Assembly (NCBI GenBank): GCA_026014685.1
Contig: JAOZHW010000007.1
Span: forward strand, 1 to 64,000
DNA length: 64,000 bases
From: Candidatus Bathyarchaeota archaeon
GTDB taxonomy: Archaea; Thermoproteota; Bathyarchaeia; Bathyarchaeales; Bathycorpusculaceae
Direction of reading: 5' to 3'
Positions within the stretch are counted from its first letter, which is position 1. The number at the start of each line of letters is the position of its first letter. Shown here in pieces: positions 1-7,357 of this stretch. The notes beneath the pieces were generated by a model. The model searched no databases. It was not told the DNA's origin and worked only from the letters and a program-made list of their open reading frames with translations. The position numbers and the translations under genes were made by a program.

Positions 1-22
1 CCGAACAGTATCGGATGCTGGT

Positions 23-147
23 GGCGGGGTATCCGAGCCAGGTCTAAATAGGTGGCCAGACACCGCAAGGTGCACCTAAGATATGGAGGAGGACTTAAGA
101 TCCTCTGGCGCAGGCCTTCGTGGGTTCAAGTCCCACCCCCGCCACCA
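23..147 (+). tRNA. tRNA-Leu (anticodon UAA) with a D-loop insertion
   Basis: The acceptor stem GGCGGGG (23-29) pairs with CCCCGCC (137-143), followed by A144 and an encoded CCA. The anticodon stem GAGGA/TCCTC (89-93/101-105) encloses CTTAAGA, giving anticodon TAA (96-98). The T arm is 120-136 with loop TTCAAGT, and the long variable arm (106-119) is the class II arm expected for Leu. The D stem is TCC/GGA (32-34/85-87), but the D loop is about 50 nt, some 32 nt too long. The extra segment can fold as TAGGTG/CACCTA around a CACC-GCAA-GGTG hairpin, so it is probably a non-canonical archaeal intron near 47-79. Exact splice sites cannot be fixed by eye. The 3' part of the gene is the attachment site of the downstream element. 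Confidence 0.9.
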
Positions 148-190
148 ATATGGTAAAATAACCAGAGGGTTTACGAAATCGGGTGATGAT
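116..190 (+). repeat. attL: direct repeat overlapping the tRNA-Leu 3' end
   Basis: This 75-bp segment begins in the variable arm of the tRNA and runs 43 bp past its CCA. It recurs at 14756-14830 with one mismatch (G153 versus A14793). Tyrosine integrases of archaeal elements typically target tRNA 3' halves and rebuild the gene, so this copy is the attachment site beside the intact tRNA. The stop codon of the integrase starts at the last base of the repeat. Confidence 0.92.
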
Positions 191-1344
191 TAGAATTTGC
201 GTTTTCTGAAGAGTTTATTGCCATCAATTTCGCAGACATAATCAAAGCCTGCTTCAATCAAGATGCAAGCTTCATTTGTTGTTTTAGCTACTTTTGAAAT
301 GTATTCAGTTTCGTTTTTGAACAATGTTTCAGCTAAACTGATGTATCTTTCTGTGTTCTCCGTGCTTTTATGTCCCAGTATTTGCTTGACGTGCAGTATG
401 TCTTTGGTTTTATGGTATTCCATCGTAGCCTTCCAATGTCTAAAAGTGTGGAAGGTTATTTGGTTAATTCTTGGGTTCTTAAGCTTGTGAGCTACTTTTT
501 TACGCTGGAATGCGTAGTCGTCTCGGAAGTTGTCAAGTGAATTGCTGGGGTTACCAAAGATTTTCTGTCCATATTTTCTTGGGTAGCATTCGAGCATGGC
601 TAATAGCTTCTGGCTTAGTTTGCATATTCTTGGGTTACTGCCTTTCTCTGGAGTTATGCGTATGGTTCCTGTTGCAGTGTCTAAATCTGTCCATTTTAGT
701 GTCCATGCTTCTCCACTTCTTATCCCTGTTTCTTTGAGCAATAATAGAAATGTGGCTATTTTTGTGGTTACTGCTGCTATTAGTTGGTCAAGCTCGTTTT
801 CTGTGGGTATGAATGGAATCTTGTTGACTACTTCATAAGTTGGTGGTGTCCATTTTCCTCCTCTCATTTTGAGGAAATTGTTGTAGGCGTTTACTGCGTT
901 AGCTTTTCTGCCTGTGCTCCAACTTTGTTTTGCTATGACTTCTTTGATTGATTCAGGATCATACAGATTTGCGCCCCTTTTTACAAGTACCTCTATTAGT
1001 TTTACGTCGCCTTCTATTGTTGCTTCAGCGTATCCTTGCTTTTTCATCCACCATAAGAATTCAAAGATTACTCCTTTAGAGTCTGCAGCGAATTCTTTGT
1101 CGCCCTCCCGCTGGGCGTTGACTTCGGGTTTAGTTGACAAGTTTTTCGACCTTTCGTCGCATACTTGTTGAGTAATTGTGTACAAAGAAGTCCTATTTAT
1201 GGAGGGCTGAATTCTGTGTCTTTCAGGGAAACTGAATCTGTATCCGCAGATTCTGCAAAGGTAACGTTGAACTGTACTGTCATCTGGTAAACGACGCTTG
1301 CCATCCTTGAATAGTTTATCAGAATGACAGTTTGGGCAGTTCAA
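190..1344 (-). CDS. Tyrosine recombinase (integrase) with N-terminal zinc ribbon
   Basis: Site-specific integrase of 384 aa. Residues 1-40 form a zinc ribbon (C3, C6, C30, C33) of the sort seen at the start of some transposase and archaeal integrase proteins. Residues about 90-165 look like a SAM-like core-binding domain. The catalytic domain carries R209 (TGIRSGEAW), H299 and R302 (HTFRHW), H325 (ILGH) and the nucleophile Y334 (ERYI), so all key residues are present. The gene runs toward the tRNA and its stop codon abuts attL, so integration leaves it intact, unlike SSV-type integrases that are split. It is last in a same-strand run after the two AAA+ genes, with a 24-bp gap. It should catalyse integration and excision at tRNA-Leu. 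Confidence 0.93.
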   Translation of the reverse strand: MNCPNCHSDKLFKDGKRRLPDDSTVQRYLCRICGYRFSFPERHRIQPSINRTSLYTITQQVCDERSKNLSTKPEVNAQREGDKEFAADSKGVIFEFLWWMKKQGYAEATIEGDVKLIEVLVKRGANLYDPESIKEVIAKQSWSTGRKANAVNAYNNFLKMRGGKWTPPTYEVVNKIPFIPTENELDQLIAAVTTKIATFLLLLKETGIRSGEAWTLKWTDLDTATGTIRITPEKGSNPRICKLSQKLLAMLECYPRKYGQKIFGNPSNSLDNFRDDYAFQRKKVAHKLKNPRINQITFHTFRHWKATMEYHKTKDILHVKQILGHKSTENTERYISLAETLFKNETEYISKVAKTTNEACILIEAGFDYVCEIDGNKLFRKRKF

Positions 1345-1368
1345 CGATTAACGTCTCTATTACAGGTT

Positions 1369-3189
1369 TTATGATTTGGCAGTTTCTGGGATGCAGATTG
1401 TTTTGTTAGTATCTGTAAAAACTACAGACCAAACATTGTCTGCTTTTTTGACGACTTTGAATCCAAAATATTTAGACAAAAGCAAGTTATGGGTTTCAAT
1501 GTTGCTGTTGGCTAAATTGCACTCCACGTTACTCCAGTATCTGTTATTATCTTGGTTGAAGTAGCCTTCAAGTTTTGCGAAAGGTACTTCTTCTCCAAGT
1601 TGCTCAACGTTTTGTTCTTTGTAAGCTTTCAAAGTAGCTATGATATCCTTTAGGTAATTTGGGAACTTTTCGTAAATCATCATTTGAAATTGCCATTCTG
1701 TTTCGAGTGTTTTTGAAATGTTTGCTATACTTTCAAGGTTAATGTTTACCAATTGCCCAACATAGCCGTCTGCTTTAACCAGAAGTTGTTCAACGATTTC
1801 TTTGGATATTCCAGCGTTATTTTGTCTTAGATTGACAAATTCAAGAAGCATATCTATGATTGCACAGTTTAAGGCGCCGCCTCGAATGTGCCTGTAAGCT
1901 CCATAGCCATGTGTTCTTAGGAACTCCTTGATTGACCTGTCTTCTATTTGACTTGCAAGGTTATTGACATTCGATTCATAGTTTGTGATTGGTGTTTCAA
2001 ACCATGTTCTCACTGTTGCATCTTTGAAAAGTCTCTGAATCAGTGGATATGCGTATTCTTCGATGGAACGGAAGAATTCAAACCTACTATTCCATGCTGT
2101 TTCATCTAAACTTTGTAGGCTTTTAACCCTCTGGTAAACGCCGTCTCCTCCATAAACTAAAAGTCCTATACGTCGTCCAAGTGCATTGTGGTTTGAACCC
2201 AAAGAATCGATTAAACTTCTGAATGAAGCTATTTTATCAGTGTCATAACCAGTAGGGTTTGCAGTGACAACAAACGTACATTGACCTTCAACTTCAAGGC
2301 TTCCAAAAGCTGTCGATGCACTAGCCTTACCTTTTTCCATGAAAGTTAACATAAACCTAAAGATTTCATGAGCAGATTGACTCTCAAGCTGTTCGATGCA
2401 CACTGGAAGAGTTTGGTCTTGAACCAGACCTTCAGAGTAACGATTTTCTGTGCGAGTACCAATTAGAGAAACAGGAGTTACTTTATCCCTACGTATTCCC
2501 GCAATGTCGTAAATGTAGCTCTTGCCCGTTGCTGGTCCTGTGCATAAAAGCGCATGAGGACAATAAAGCATGTCAACTCCTCTCAATATCGTTGCCTTAA
2601 AAACGGTTTTTAGTCGCGGGTCTTTTTCGGATTGGAATGACAAAAGTTCGTTTTCCACAAAGCTGTTCCAGTCAATTTTATCTAGAAGCGCTGTGTCAGC
2701 CAAGCGTAAAATAGGTTCGTATAGAATCTTATTGTCGATTAGAGTTGATGGATCAAAATTTATGGAATTAATTGGGTAGTAATCAAGCAGTTTAGTTACC
2801 CTTTTCTTTACCACAGTCGGCATACTTTCCCAAAGTTCAGTGAATGGAAGTAGGTCTGTTGGCGAGTATAACTTCAAGGGATAGGCGTTTCTTCCAGGAG
2901 TTATCAAACCTTGAGTGTCAAGGAGTAGGATTGGAGGGTTAGAGTGTGACCTTAAATTAGGCTTAGCTTCAAATAGTGTCCATGATTTGTCAAAGATTAC
3001 CTCGCCTGTCTTTAGTTGTCTGGTGATTGATTTACTGTAGATTGGTTTGATATATTGAAGAGGGGTCATTTTTCTAAAGTATGCTGAAAAGTCTACTATG
3101 CCAGTGAGACTTTCCAGTTGTTGGTTAGGATTTTTTGTTTGTAGAACCACTGGAGACAAGCTGTCCTTAGATGTATTGCTCGAGTTCAT
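1369..3189 (-). CDS. AAA+ ATPase, helicase-like (candidate replicative helicase of the element)
   Basis: Protein of 606 aa with one AAA+ core: Walker A TGPATGKS (217-224), Walker B-like LPVCIEQLE (261-269) and a sensor-1 strand ending in TANPT (Asn near 311), followed by an arginine pair (GRR) that could be a finger. The TANP sensor resembles the MCM/Lon side of AAA+ proteins, but no MCM zinc finger or full MCM signature was seen. The N-terminal 200 residues and C-terminal 200 residues are unrecognised. The start overlaps the end of the RFC-like gene by 23 bp, so the two are probably translationally coupled. A replication role is inferred from that partner and the plasmid-like context. It could instead be a Lon-like or BrxL-like ATPase. 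Confidence 0.75.
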   Translation of the reverse strand: MNSSNTSKDSLSPVVLQTKNPNQQLESLTGIVDFSAYFRKMTPLQYIKPIYSKSITRQLKTGEVIFDKSWTLFEAKPNLRSHSNPPILLLDTQGLITPGRNAYPLKLYSPTDLLPFTELWESMPTVVKKRVTKLLDYYPINSINFDPSTLIDNKILYEPILRLADTALLDKIDWNSFVENELLSFQSEKDPRLKTVFKATILRGVDMLYCPHALLCTGPATGKSYIYDIAGIRRDKVTPVSLIGTRTENRYSEGLVQDQTLPVCIEQLESQSAHEIFRFMLTFMEKGKASASTAFGSLEVEGQCTFVVTANPTGYDTDKIASFRSLIDSLGSNHNALGRRIGLLVYGGDGVYQRVKSLQSLDETAWNSRFEFFRSIEEYAYPLIQRLFKDATVRTWFETPITNYESNVNNLASQIEDRSIKEFLRTHGYGAYRHIRGGALNCAIIDMLLEFVNLRQNNAGISKEIVEQLLVKADGYVGQLVNINLESIANISKTLETEWQFQMMIYEKFPNYLKDIIATLKAYKEQNVEQLGEEVPFAKLEGYFNQDNNRYWSNVECNLANSNIETHNLLLSKYFGFKVVKKADNVWSVVFTDTNKTICIPETAKS

Positions 3190-3838
3190 TTATCGCACCT
3201 CGAAGGTCACCTCTATTAGTTAGTATGGTTTGTAGTACTCGTTGGCTCAGTTGTTGGACTCTTAAAGGTCCCTTTTCTTGCATAATTATGTAATTTAGTC
3301 TATCAAGCATGTCTTGGGGGCTTATTGGCTCAAATTTAAACTTTGTAAGCCGCGAAAGAAGGGGTGCTGTAATGGCTGGATGGTCTGGTTTATTCCAAAT
3401 AAAAATAAACCTGACAAGATCAAAATACTTCGGGTCCATCATTTTTCTCAGAATTGTTTCAACTGTTGAGTTGAGTTTTTCACATTCATCCAAGATTACT
3501 AGTTTATATGACGGTAAGGGTAAATTCACGCGCAAGCCCGTTATGTCATGCGTTGTTATGCTCAAACCGCCTCTTATCCAGTTACCCAATGTATTGCAGG
3601 CTTCTTCCTTGCTAAGCTTTGCTGCTTCGTAAATTCTAAAGTTATAGTATTCGGCGTCTTCACCATAGAGAGCTTGCGCTAAGCAAACAGCTGTTGTGGT
3701 TTTTCCAGTGCCAGGATTACCTACAAAGGCTAAGTTTGGTATGTCTTTTGTTAGTAATCTGCTGTTCAAAAAAGAGATTACATGATGTTGACCGATAACT
3801 TGATTTAGGTTTGTTATAGGGTATTTTGCTAGAAGCAT
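3167..3838 (-). CDS. Truncated RFC small-subunit-like clamp-loader ATPase
   Basis: Protein of 223 aa with clamp-loader features: Walker A GNPGTGKTT (40-48), Walker B LVILDECE (113-120), sensor-1 Asn near 149 and sensor-2 GDLRGAIN (210-217). The family SRC motif appears as SRL (162-164). Cellular RFC small subunits are about 320 aa. This one stops right after the ATPase and lid modules and lacks the C-terminal collar that builds the pentamer. It lies 6 bp after a small basic gene and overlaps the AAA+ gene that follows. It may load the host PCNA at the element origin, interact with host RFC, or load the adjacent helicase. The clamp-loader family call is firm; its actual partner is unknown. Confidence 0.85.
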   Translation of the reverse strand: MLLAKYPITNLNQVIGQHHVISFLNSRLLTKDIPNLAFVGNPGTGKTTTAVCLAQALYGEDAEYYNFRIYEAAKLSKEEACNTLGNWIRGGLSITTHDITGLRVNLPLPSYKLVILDECEKLNSTVETILRKMMDPKYFDLVRFIFIWNKPDHPAITAPLLSRLTKFKFEPISPQDMLDRLNYIIMQEKGPLRVQQLSQRVLQTILTNRGDLRGAINELEQYI

Positions 3839-3844
3839 TGTAAT

Positions 3845-4081
3845 CTACTCCTTTGTACACAACTTTAGTTGCTCAATGTTGGCTACTGATGAAAAGATTT
3901 TTACCGAAGATTCCTTGCGGTCGTAGACGCATATTTCGTCACTATTGTAGCTGTTCTTTTTGTGTTTAGAACTTAACCAACAAGGTTCAAGTTTGTACCT
4001 TGTGGTAAGGTCCAAAACTTTTTCGTCAAAGGAAGCTTGTTTTCTATTTTTAGGTTTTTTACAGATTTTTTTTCTATTCAT
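3845..4081 (-). CDS. Small basic protein of unknown function
   Basis: Protein of 78 aa with a Lys/Arg-rich N-terminus (starting MNRKKICKKPKNRK) and no family recognised. It is the first gene of the leftward run and ends 6 bp before the RFC-like gene, so it is probably co-transcribed with it. The basic charge suits nucleic-acid binding, but no motif proves this. Its ATG follows an AT-rich bidirectional promoter region at 4082-4147. Confidence 0.6.
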   Translation of the reverse strand: MNRKKICKKPKNRKQASFDEKVLDLTTRYKLEPCWLSSKHKKNSYNSDEICVYDRKESSVKIFSSVANIEQLKLCTKE

Positions 4082-4111
4082 TTTTTATCACTGGGAAAAA
4101 CTCTGGTCAAC

Positions 4112-4156
4112 AAGTTTATAATGTCTATCGAATATAGTCATTAATCATTGATAGAC
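4112..4156. promoter_or_regulatory. Divergent promoter with inverted repeat (candidate operator)
   Basis: Between the two divergent transcription units lie an AT-rich TATA-like segment (TTTATAAT, 4115-4122) and an inverted repeat GTCTATC (4123-4129) / GATAGAC (4150-4156) with a 20-bp spacer. It is suitably placed to let the winged-helix product of the rightward gene control both the leftward replication genes and itself. The sequence is seen; the regulatory role is inferred. Confidence 0.5.
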
Positions 4157-4174
4157 AATAAAGTGAAAGACAGC

Positions 4175-5173
4175 ATGAAACAGAAAAGGGTTAGTTCGCC
4201 AAATCGCATATCGACGGAAGAGGAGGTTTATGCCAAAGCCGAAAACATCTTTTTTTCAGAACTTAATCTTAAGATGCCCAAGACAAGACTGCTAATACTT
4301 TTGTATCTTGCTCAGGCAAAGCCAGCCAACCCCAACAACCCAATTGAGTTGCAAAATGAAAAGATCTATGAAAAAACTCATACCACACGAACTAACGCGT
4401 TACACCACTTAGACGCCCTGTTAAGTGAAAAATTTATTCAGATTGTTCGCCAAGATGAATACAAAAATCGCGGAAGTAAACTAACTTACAAAGTCACTAC
4501 AAAGGGGCTGGTTGTAGCAATAATTTACCATGCTACCCCATTTTATGAGATCTTTAAACTAAAGCTACCATGGAATCCTCAATCTGAAGAAGGTTGTGAT
4601 TCAGCATTCTATAACCCAAGAAAGGAACCTGTTAAAATAGAAGATCTGGAACCCCATTGTTATTACTTAAAGGAAATACCCGTTCTTATTGAAAGTAATC
4701 AAGAATTATTCTCAATAAGGTATAACGATCTAAATGACGAGCAAAAAGAGATAGCTAAACGAAGTGCAATTTTCGCAGCTTATGATTATGCAGACAAACG
4801 ATTGCCGCTTTTTGAATCAGTAATCTGTAACAAAGGTATACCAAAAGGTCTTCTAAAGGCAAGCCAGCGGTTTCCTTATCTTAAGGAACAAATAAAACAA
4901 TCGCAAGCTGATCCGTTTAAGACTGAAAAACATGAGGCAAAAGAATTGGCGCCTGACGATGATTTCATCAATCTGTTCTTAACTCAGCCGATTCTTAAAA
5001 AATGGGAAAATTGGCACAAATGGGTTGATTTAATAGTAGGAACGCCAAGTCTAAAAAGAAGGCTTACGTCTAATTTGACAGAGAAGGTGAATTTTATGGT
5101 TATGAAGCGGAATTCACTTTTGACTCAAATAAATTCAATTAAACAAGTTATTAATTTAATTAATCAATGGTAA
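4175..5173 (+). CDS. Winged-helix DNA-binding protein (element regulator or initiator)
   Basis: The first ATG (4175) gives 332 aa. A TTG at 4148 would add nine residues but lies in an arm of the upstream inverted repeat. Residues about 25-105 form a winged-helix/MarR-like domain: a helix pair followed by the recognition helix around TTRTNALHHLDALLSEKFI and a charged wing (YKNRGSKLTYKVTTKG). The C-terminal half is helical and charged with no recognised family. It is transcribed away from the helicase and clamp-loader genes across a shared operator-like region. It could be a repressor of the replication operon or a replication initiator. The winged helix is clear, the job is not. Confidence 0.7.
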   Translation: MKQKRVSSPNRISTEEEVYAKAENIFFSELNLKMPKTRLLILLYLAQAKPANPNNPIELQNEKIYEKTHTTRTNALHHLDALLSEKFIQIVRQDEYKNRGSKLTYKVTTKGLVVAIIYHATPFYEIFKLKLPWNPQSEEGCDSAFYNPRKEPVKIEDLEPHCYYLKEIPVLIESNQELFSIRYNDLNDEQKEIAKRSAIFAAYDYADKRLPLFESVICNKGIPKGLLKASQRFPYLKEQIKQSQADPFKTEKHEAKELAPDDDFINLFLTQPILKKWENWHKWVDLIVGTPSLKRRLTSNLTEKVNFMVMKRNSLLTQINSIKQVINLINQW

Positions 5174-5188
5174 TTTAATACAAACCAA

Positions 5189-5213
5189 TTTTTTTAGTTT
5201 TTTAGTTTTTTAG
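5189..5213 (+). terminator. Triple T-tract terminator
   Basis: Three runs of six or seven T separated by AG follow the winged-helix gene stop by 16 bp. Archaeal transcription termination on the non-template strand needs such T-tracts, so this is a likely intrinsic terminator. Confidence 0.6.
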
Positions 5214-5345
5214 TGGAATAAGCCCCTTATGTACCAAATTCGAATAAAATATAAAAATAAAACTGGAAGATAATGCTCATAATTCTTAAATAGTTCCAAA
5301 TTATTTATATCTATACACATTAAACGATTTTTGAGGAGTTTTTAA

Positions 5346-5501
5346 TTGGGTGTAATATGCTTTAGTATTGACTCCAAACTGGAAGAATCCTTTAGAAAAA
5401 AAGCAGGAGAAATCTACGGAGCCAGACGGGACAGCGTAGGTATAGCATTGAGACAAGCGATCAAGAATTTTCTAGAAGTCAGCAATGACAACTTTAAATA
5501 A
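5346..5501 (+). CDS. Small ribbon-helix-helix (CopG-like) protein
   Basis: A TTG-started 51-aa ORF. The order is strand (CFSIDSKLEESF), helix (RKKAGEIYG), turn, helix (RRDSVGIALRQAIKNFL), as in Arc/CopG/MetJ DNA-binding proteins. A strong ribosome-binding site GAGGAG (5333-5338) sits 7 nt before the TTG, and a TATA-like TTATTTATAT lies further upstream, which supports translation. It opens a rightward run with the next two small genes. In plasmids such proteins usually control copy number or partition; that role is inferred. Confidence 0.65.
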   Translation: MGVICFSIDSKLEESFRKKAGEIYGARRDSVGIALRQAIKNFLEVSNDNFK

Positions 5502-5524
5502 AAAATATCGTGAGGTGAACAAAT

Positions 5525-5800
5525 ATGAAAATAGGAAATGAAATCTTATCAAAAAAGACAACAGGACTAAGCGCAAAAGACCATGATGAATTTGAACGTT
5601 TTAAAGAACAAAGAAAAAAGAAAACACAACAAAAAGAAAAAGAAGAAAAAATTACTGCTAAAATGCCAAATGATGAGGGGGATGCAACCGACACTGAGAT
5701 AGCAAAACAAAGAGAAGACCTTGCAAAAGAAAAACACGCATACGACGAACTAAACAACATTAAGAACAAACAACAAACACAGAGGAATGCAAATTGGTAG
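5525..5800 (+). CDS. Small charged coiled-coil protein
   Basis: Protein of 91 aa dominated by Lys, Glu and Gln, with helical heptad-like stretches (EFERFKEQRKKKTQQKEKE, then EIAKQREDLAKEKHAYDEL) and no recognised domain. A GAGGTGA ribosome-binding site lies 7 nt before the ATG. Its end overlaps the next gene by 7 bp, suggesting translational coupling. Function unknown; a partition, scaffold or nucleic-acid-binding partner is possible. Confidence 0.6.
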   Translation: MKIGNEILSKKTTGLSAKDHDEFERFKEQRKKKTQQKEKEEKITAKMPNDEGDATDTEIAKQREDLAKEKHAYDELNNIKNKQQTQRNANW

Positions 5801-6087
5801 ATTTTTGTGACAAAAACAAGTTGCTAATCAAACAACTTCAAAAATATCTTGAAACAGCCGACCATGACTTTCTGGAGATTTGCGGAAAACTATTGCTGGA
5901 AGGACGAGCCATACCGGACATTAGAGGAACAGTTTGGGAAATACTGCAAGATTTAGATGCGATGGGGCTGATAACTATAGAAATTAAAGTTGAGCCAGAC
6001 TTAGATAATCTAAGAAAAATCAAAAAAGGCGATATTATTGTTCATCCAAAAAAATTAAATTTGGATTTAGATGGTCTTTTTTCTTAA
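5794..6087 (+). CDS. Hypothetical protein in the element's small-gene operon
   Basis: Protein of 97 aa from a TTG inside the end of the preceding gene. It is acidic with alternating helices and strands (QLQKYLETADHDFLEICG, then TVWEILQDLDAMGLITIEIK). The helical middle could be a degenerate winged helix, but no family is recognised. It is followed by the repeat-rich non-coding region proposed as an origin. Confidence 0.6.
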   Translation: MVDFCDKNKLLIKQLQKYLETADHDFLEICGKLLLEGRAIPDIRGTVWEILQDLDAMGLITIEIKVEPDLDNLRKIKKGDIIVHPKKLNLDLDGLFS

Positions 6088-6119
6088 TTTTTTTTTTAAA
6101 AAAAAAACTGCATTGCAGG

Positions 6120-6330
6120 AACACGTGAGATAGCGTGTGTGCACGAGCGAGATATAGTGTGTGAGAATGAGCGATATAGTTTGTGAGAGCAATTTACTCA
6201 TACTCATAATACTCAACACATAACTACTCAACCCAAAAGGAGTACTCAAGTAAGTACTCACTAAGAAAGTTAGATAGTTCTCAAGATGATACTCACTAAG
6301 AAAGTTAGATAGTTCTATCCTATCCAATCA
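6120..6330. repeat. Iteron-like repeat field (candidate replication origin)
   Basis: This non-coding stretch holds several repeat families. A 27-bp unit beginning TACTCACTAAGAAAG occurs exactly twice, at 6255-6281 and 6290-6316. The hexamer-like ACTCA recurs at least seven times between 6195 and 6296. A GAGCGA/TATAGT/TGTGAGA motif occurs twice between about 6140 and 6187. Repeats of this spacing beside replication genes are typical of iteron origins of plasmids. The repeats are seen directly; origin function is inferred. Confidence 0.55.
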
Positions 6331-6385
6331 CATGAACCAATTCCACTCTTCAAATAATAAAATAAACCACTTACGATTGTAACAA

Positions 6386-6467
6386 CTGTGTGGCTTCTCG
6401 GTTCGCCGGTTCTGTTTTCATAATTTCGCAGAATGCTCGAAGACCTAAAAGGTCGAAGAGCACACAG
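6386..6467 (+). ncRNA. Cloverleaf-forming sequence (candidate ncRNA or origin structure)
   Basis: CTGTGTG (6386-6392) pairs with CACACAG (6461-6467) and closes three hairpins. The first is CGG-TTCG-CCG (6399-6408). The second is TTCTG/CAGAA (6410-6414/6429-6433). The third is CTC-GAA-GACCT-AAA-AGGTC-GAA-GAG (6436-6460), with a symmetrical GAA/GAA internal loop. The four helices lie in series without overlap. It is not a tRNA: there is no T-loop or CCA. It may be a transcribed RNA of the element or a structured part of the origin. Confidence 0.45.
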
Positions 6468-6477
6468 GACGGTTGGG

Positions 6478-6509
6478 TCTTACACACAAAGAACAAAATC
6501 TGTGTAAGA
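6478..6509. promoter_or_regulatory. 9-bp inverted repeat upstream of the nuclease gene
   Basis: TCTTACACA (6478-6486) and TGTGTAAGA (6501-6509) are perfectly complementary with a 14-nt spacer. The pair follows the cloverleaf and lies about 55 bp before the nuclease gene. It could be an operator or a terminator stem; a TTTTATA-like box follows at 6523-6529. Confidence 0.45.
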
Positions 6510-6562
6510 TCTAATTTAATTCTTTTATACGAGTGAACAGGTAATTAAACAAAAGACCACCT

Positions 6563-7312
6563 ATGTCAACAAATCATGAACGGGGAAAAAAGGCTGAAGA
6601 ATTTTGTAAGAAGTGGCTTGAAAATTCATTTAAAGATCGCTTTTCAAAAAAGAATTTACCTGTAGGATTTAAAAAAGATGGAAAAATTGCCCAACACAGT
6701 TTCGATCTTGTATCAAGCGACAACCAAGTTGTAGCAGAGGTCAAATCACATCAAATAACCAAAGGTGGAAATAACCCATCAGGAAAAATTGCAGATACCT
6801 ATTATGCTTGTAGTATGCTTGAAAAAGTGAAATCAAATAGAAAATTATTGCTTCTTACTGATGAGCAATTCTATAATCTTTTCAAGCGTTATTCTGATGG
6901 CAAAATAGCCGAGGATATAGAAATTATCCAAGTAAATATCCCAGTTGATTGGAATTGCATTGTTGTTAACAAATTTGACGACTTGACCACATTTCCAAAT
7001 ATGGCCTTTGAAGATTTTTGGCAGGAATTGGCTGAGTATCTTTCTAATGAACGAGAAATAAGTAATTGGACAAAAGACAAAGGATATTTTGGAGAGAATT
7101 TTCTTGCAGGCCCGCTCTTAGGAAACTATGTTACTGTTAAAGCTCCTTCTGCAACTGTAATCCAAAAAGTGCCCAAGAGGGATTTTAAGATTATATATGA
7201 AAAGTGGAAAGATTATCTTAATGGAATTGAAAATAGAGGCAATTTAGCAAAAGACAGCCGATTTACAAAATATACCATAAGCATAATTCACGAGTTACTT
7301 GACAAATCATAA
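6563..7312 (+). CDS. PD-(D/E)XK nuclease-like protein
   Basis: Protein of 249 aa. Residues about 45-65 read FDLVSSDNQVVAEVKSH, which matches the Asp and Glu-x-Lys core of the PD-(D/E)XK nuclease fold, after a helical N-terminus (ERGKKAEEFCKKWLENSF). The remaining 180 residues are unrecognised. It lies alone on the plus strand after the repeat field and faces the MBL gene convergently. Candidate roles are a Mrr/restriction-type endonuclease for defence or a nuclease for element recombination. The fold is likely; target and partner are unknown. Confidence 0.65.
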   Translation: MSTNHERGKKAEEFCKKWLENSFKDRFSKKNLPVGFKKDGKIAQHSFDLVSSDNQVVAEVKSHQITKGGNNPSGKIADTYYACSMLEKVKSNRKLLLLTDEQFYNLFKRYSDGKIAEDIEIIQVNIPVDWNCIVVNKFDDLTTFPNMAFEDFWQELAEYLSNEREISNWTKDKGYFGENFLAGPLLGNYVTVKAPSATVIQKVPKRDFKIIYEKWKDYLNGIENRGNLAKDSRFTKYTISIIHELLDKS

Positions 7313-7357
7313 TGTCCTTTCCATAAGTATTGCGCTACCGAAAATTGAAAATTGTGC

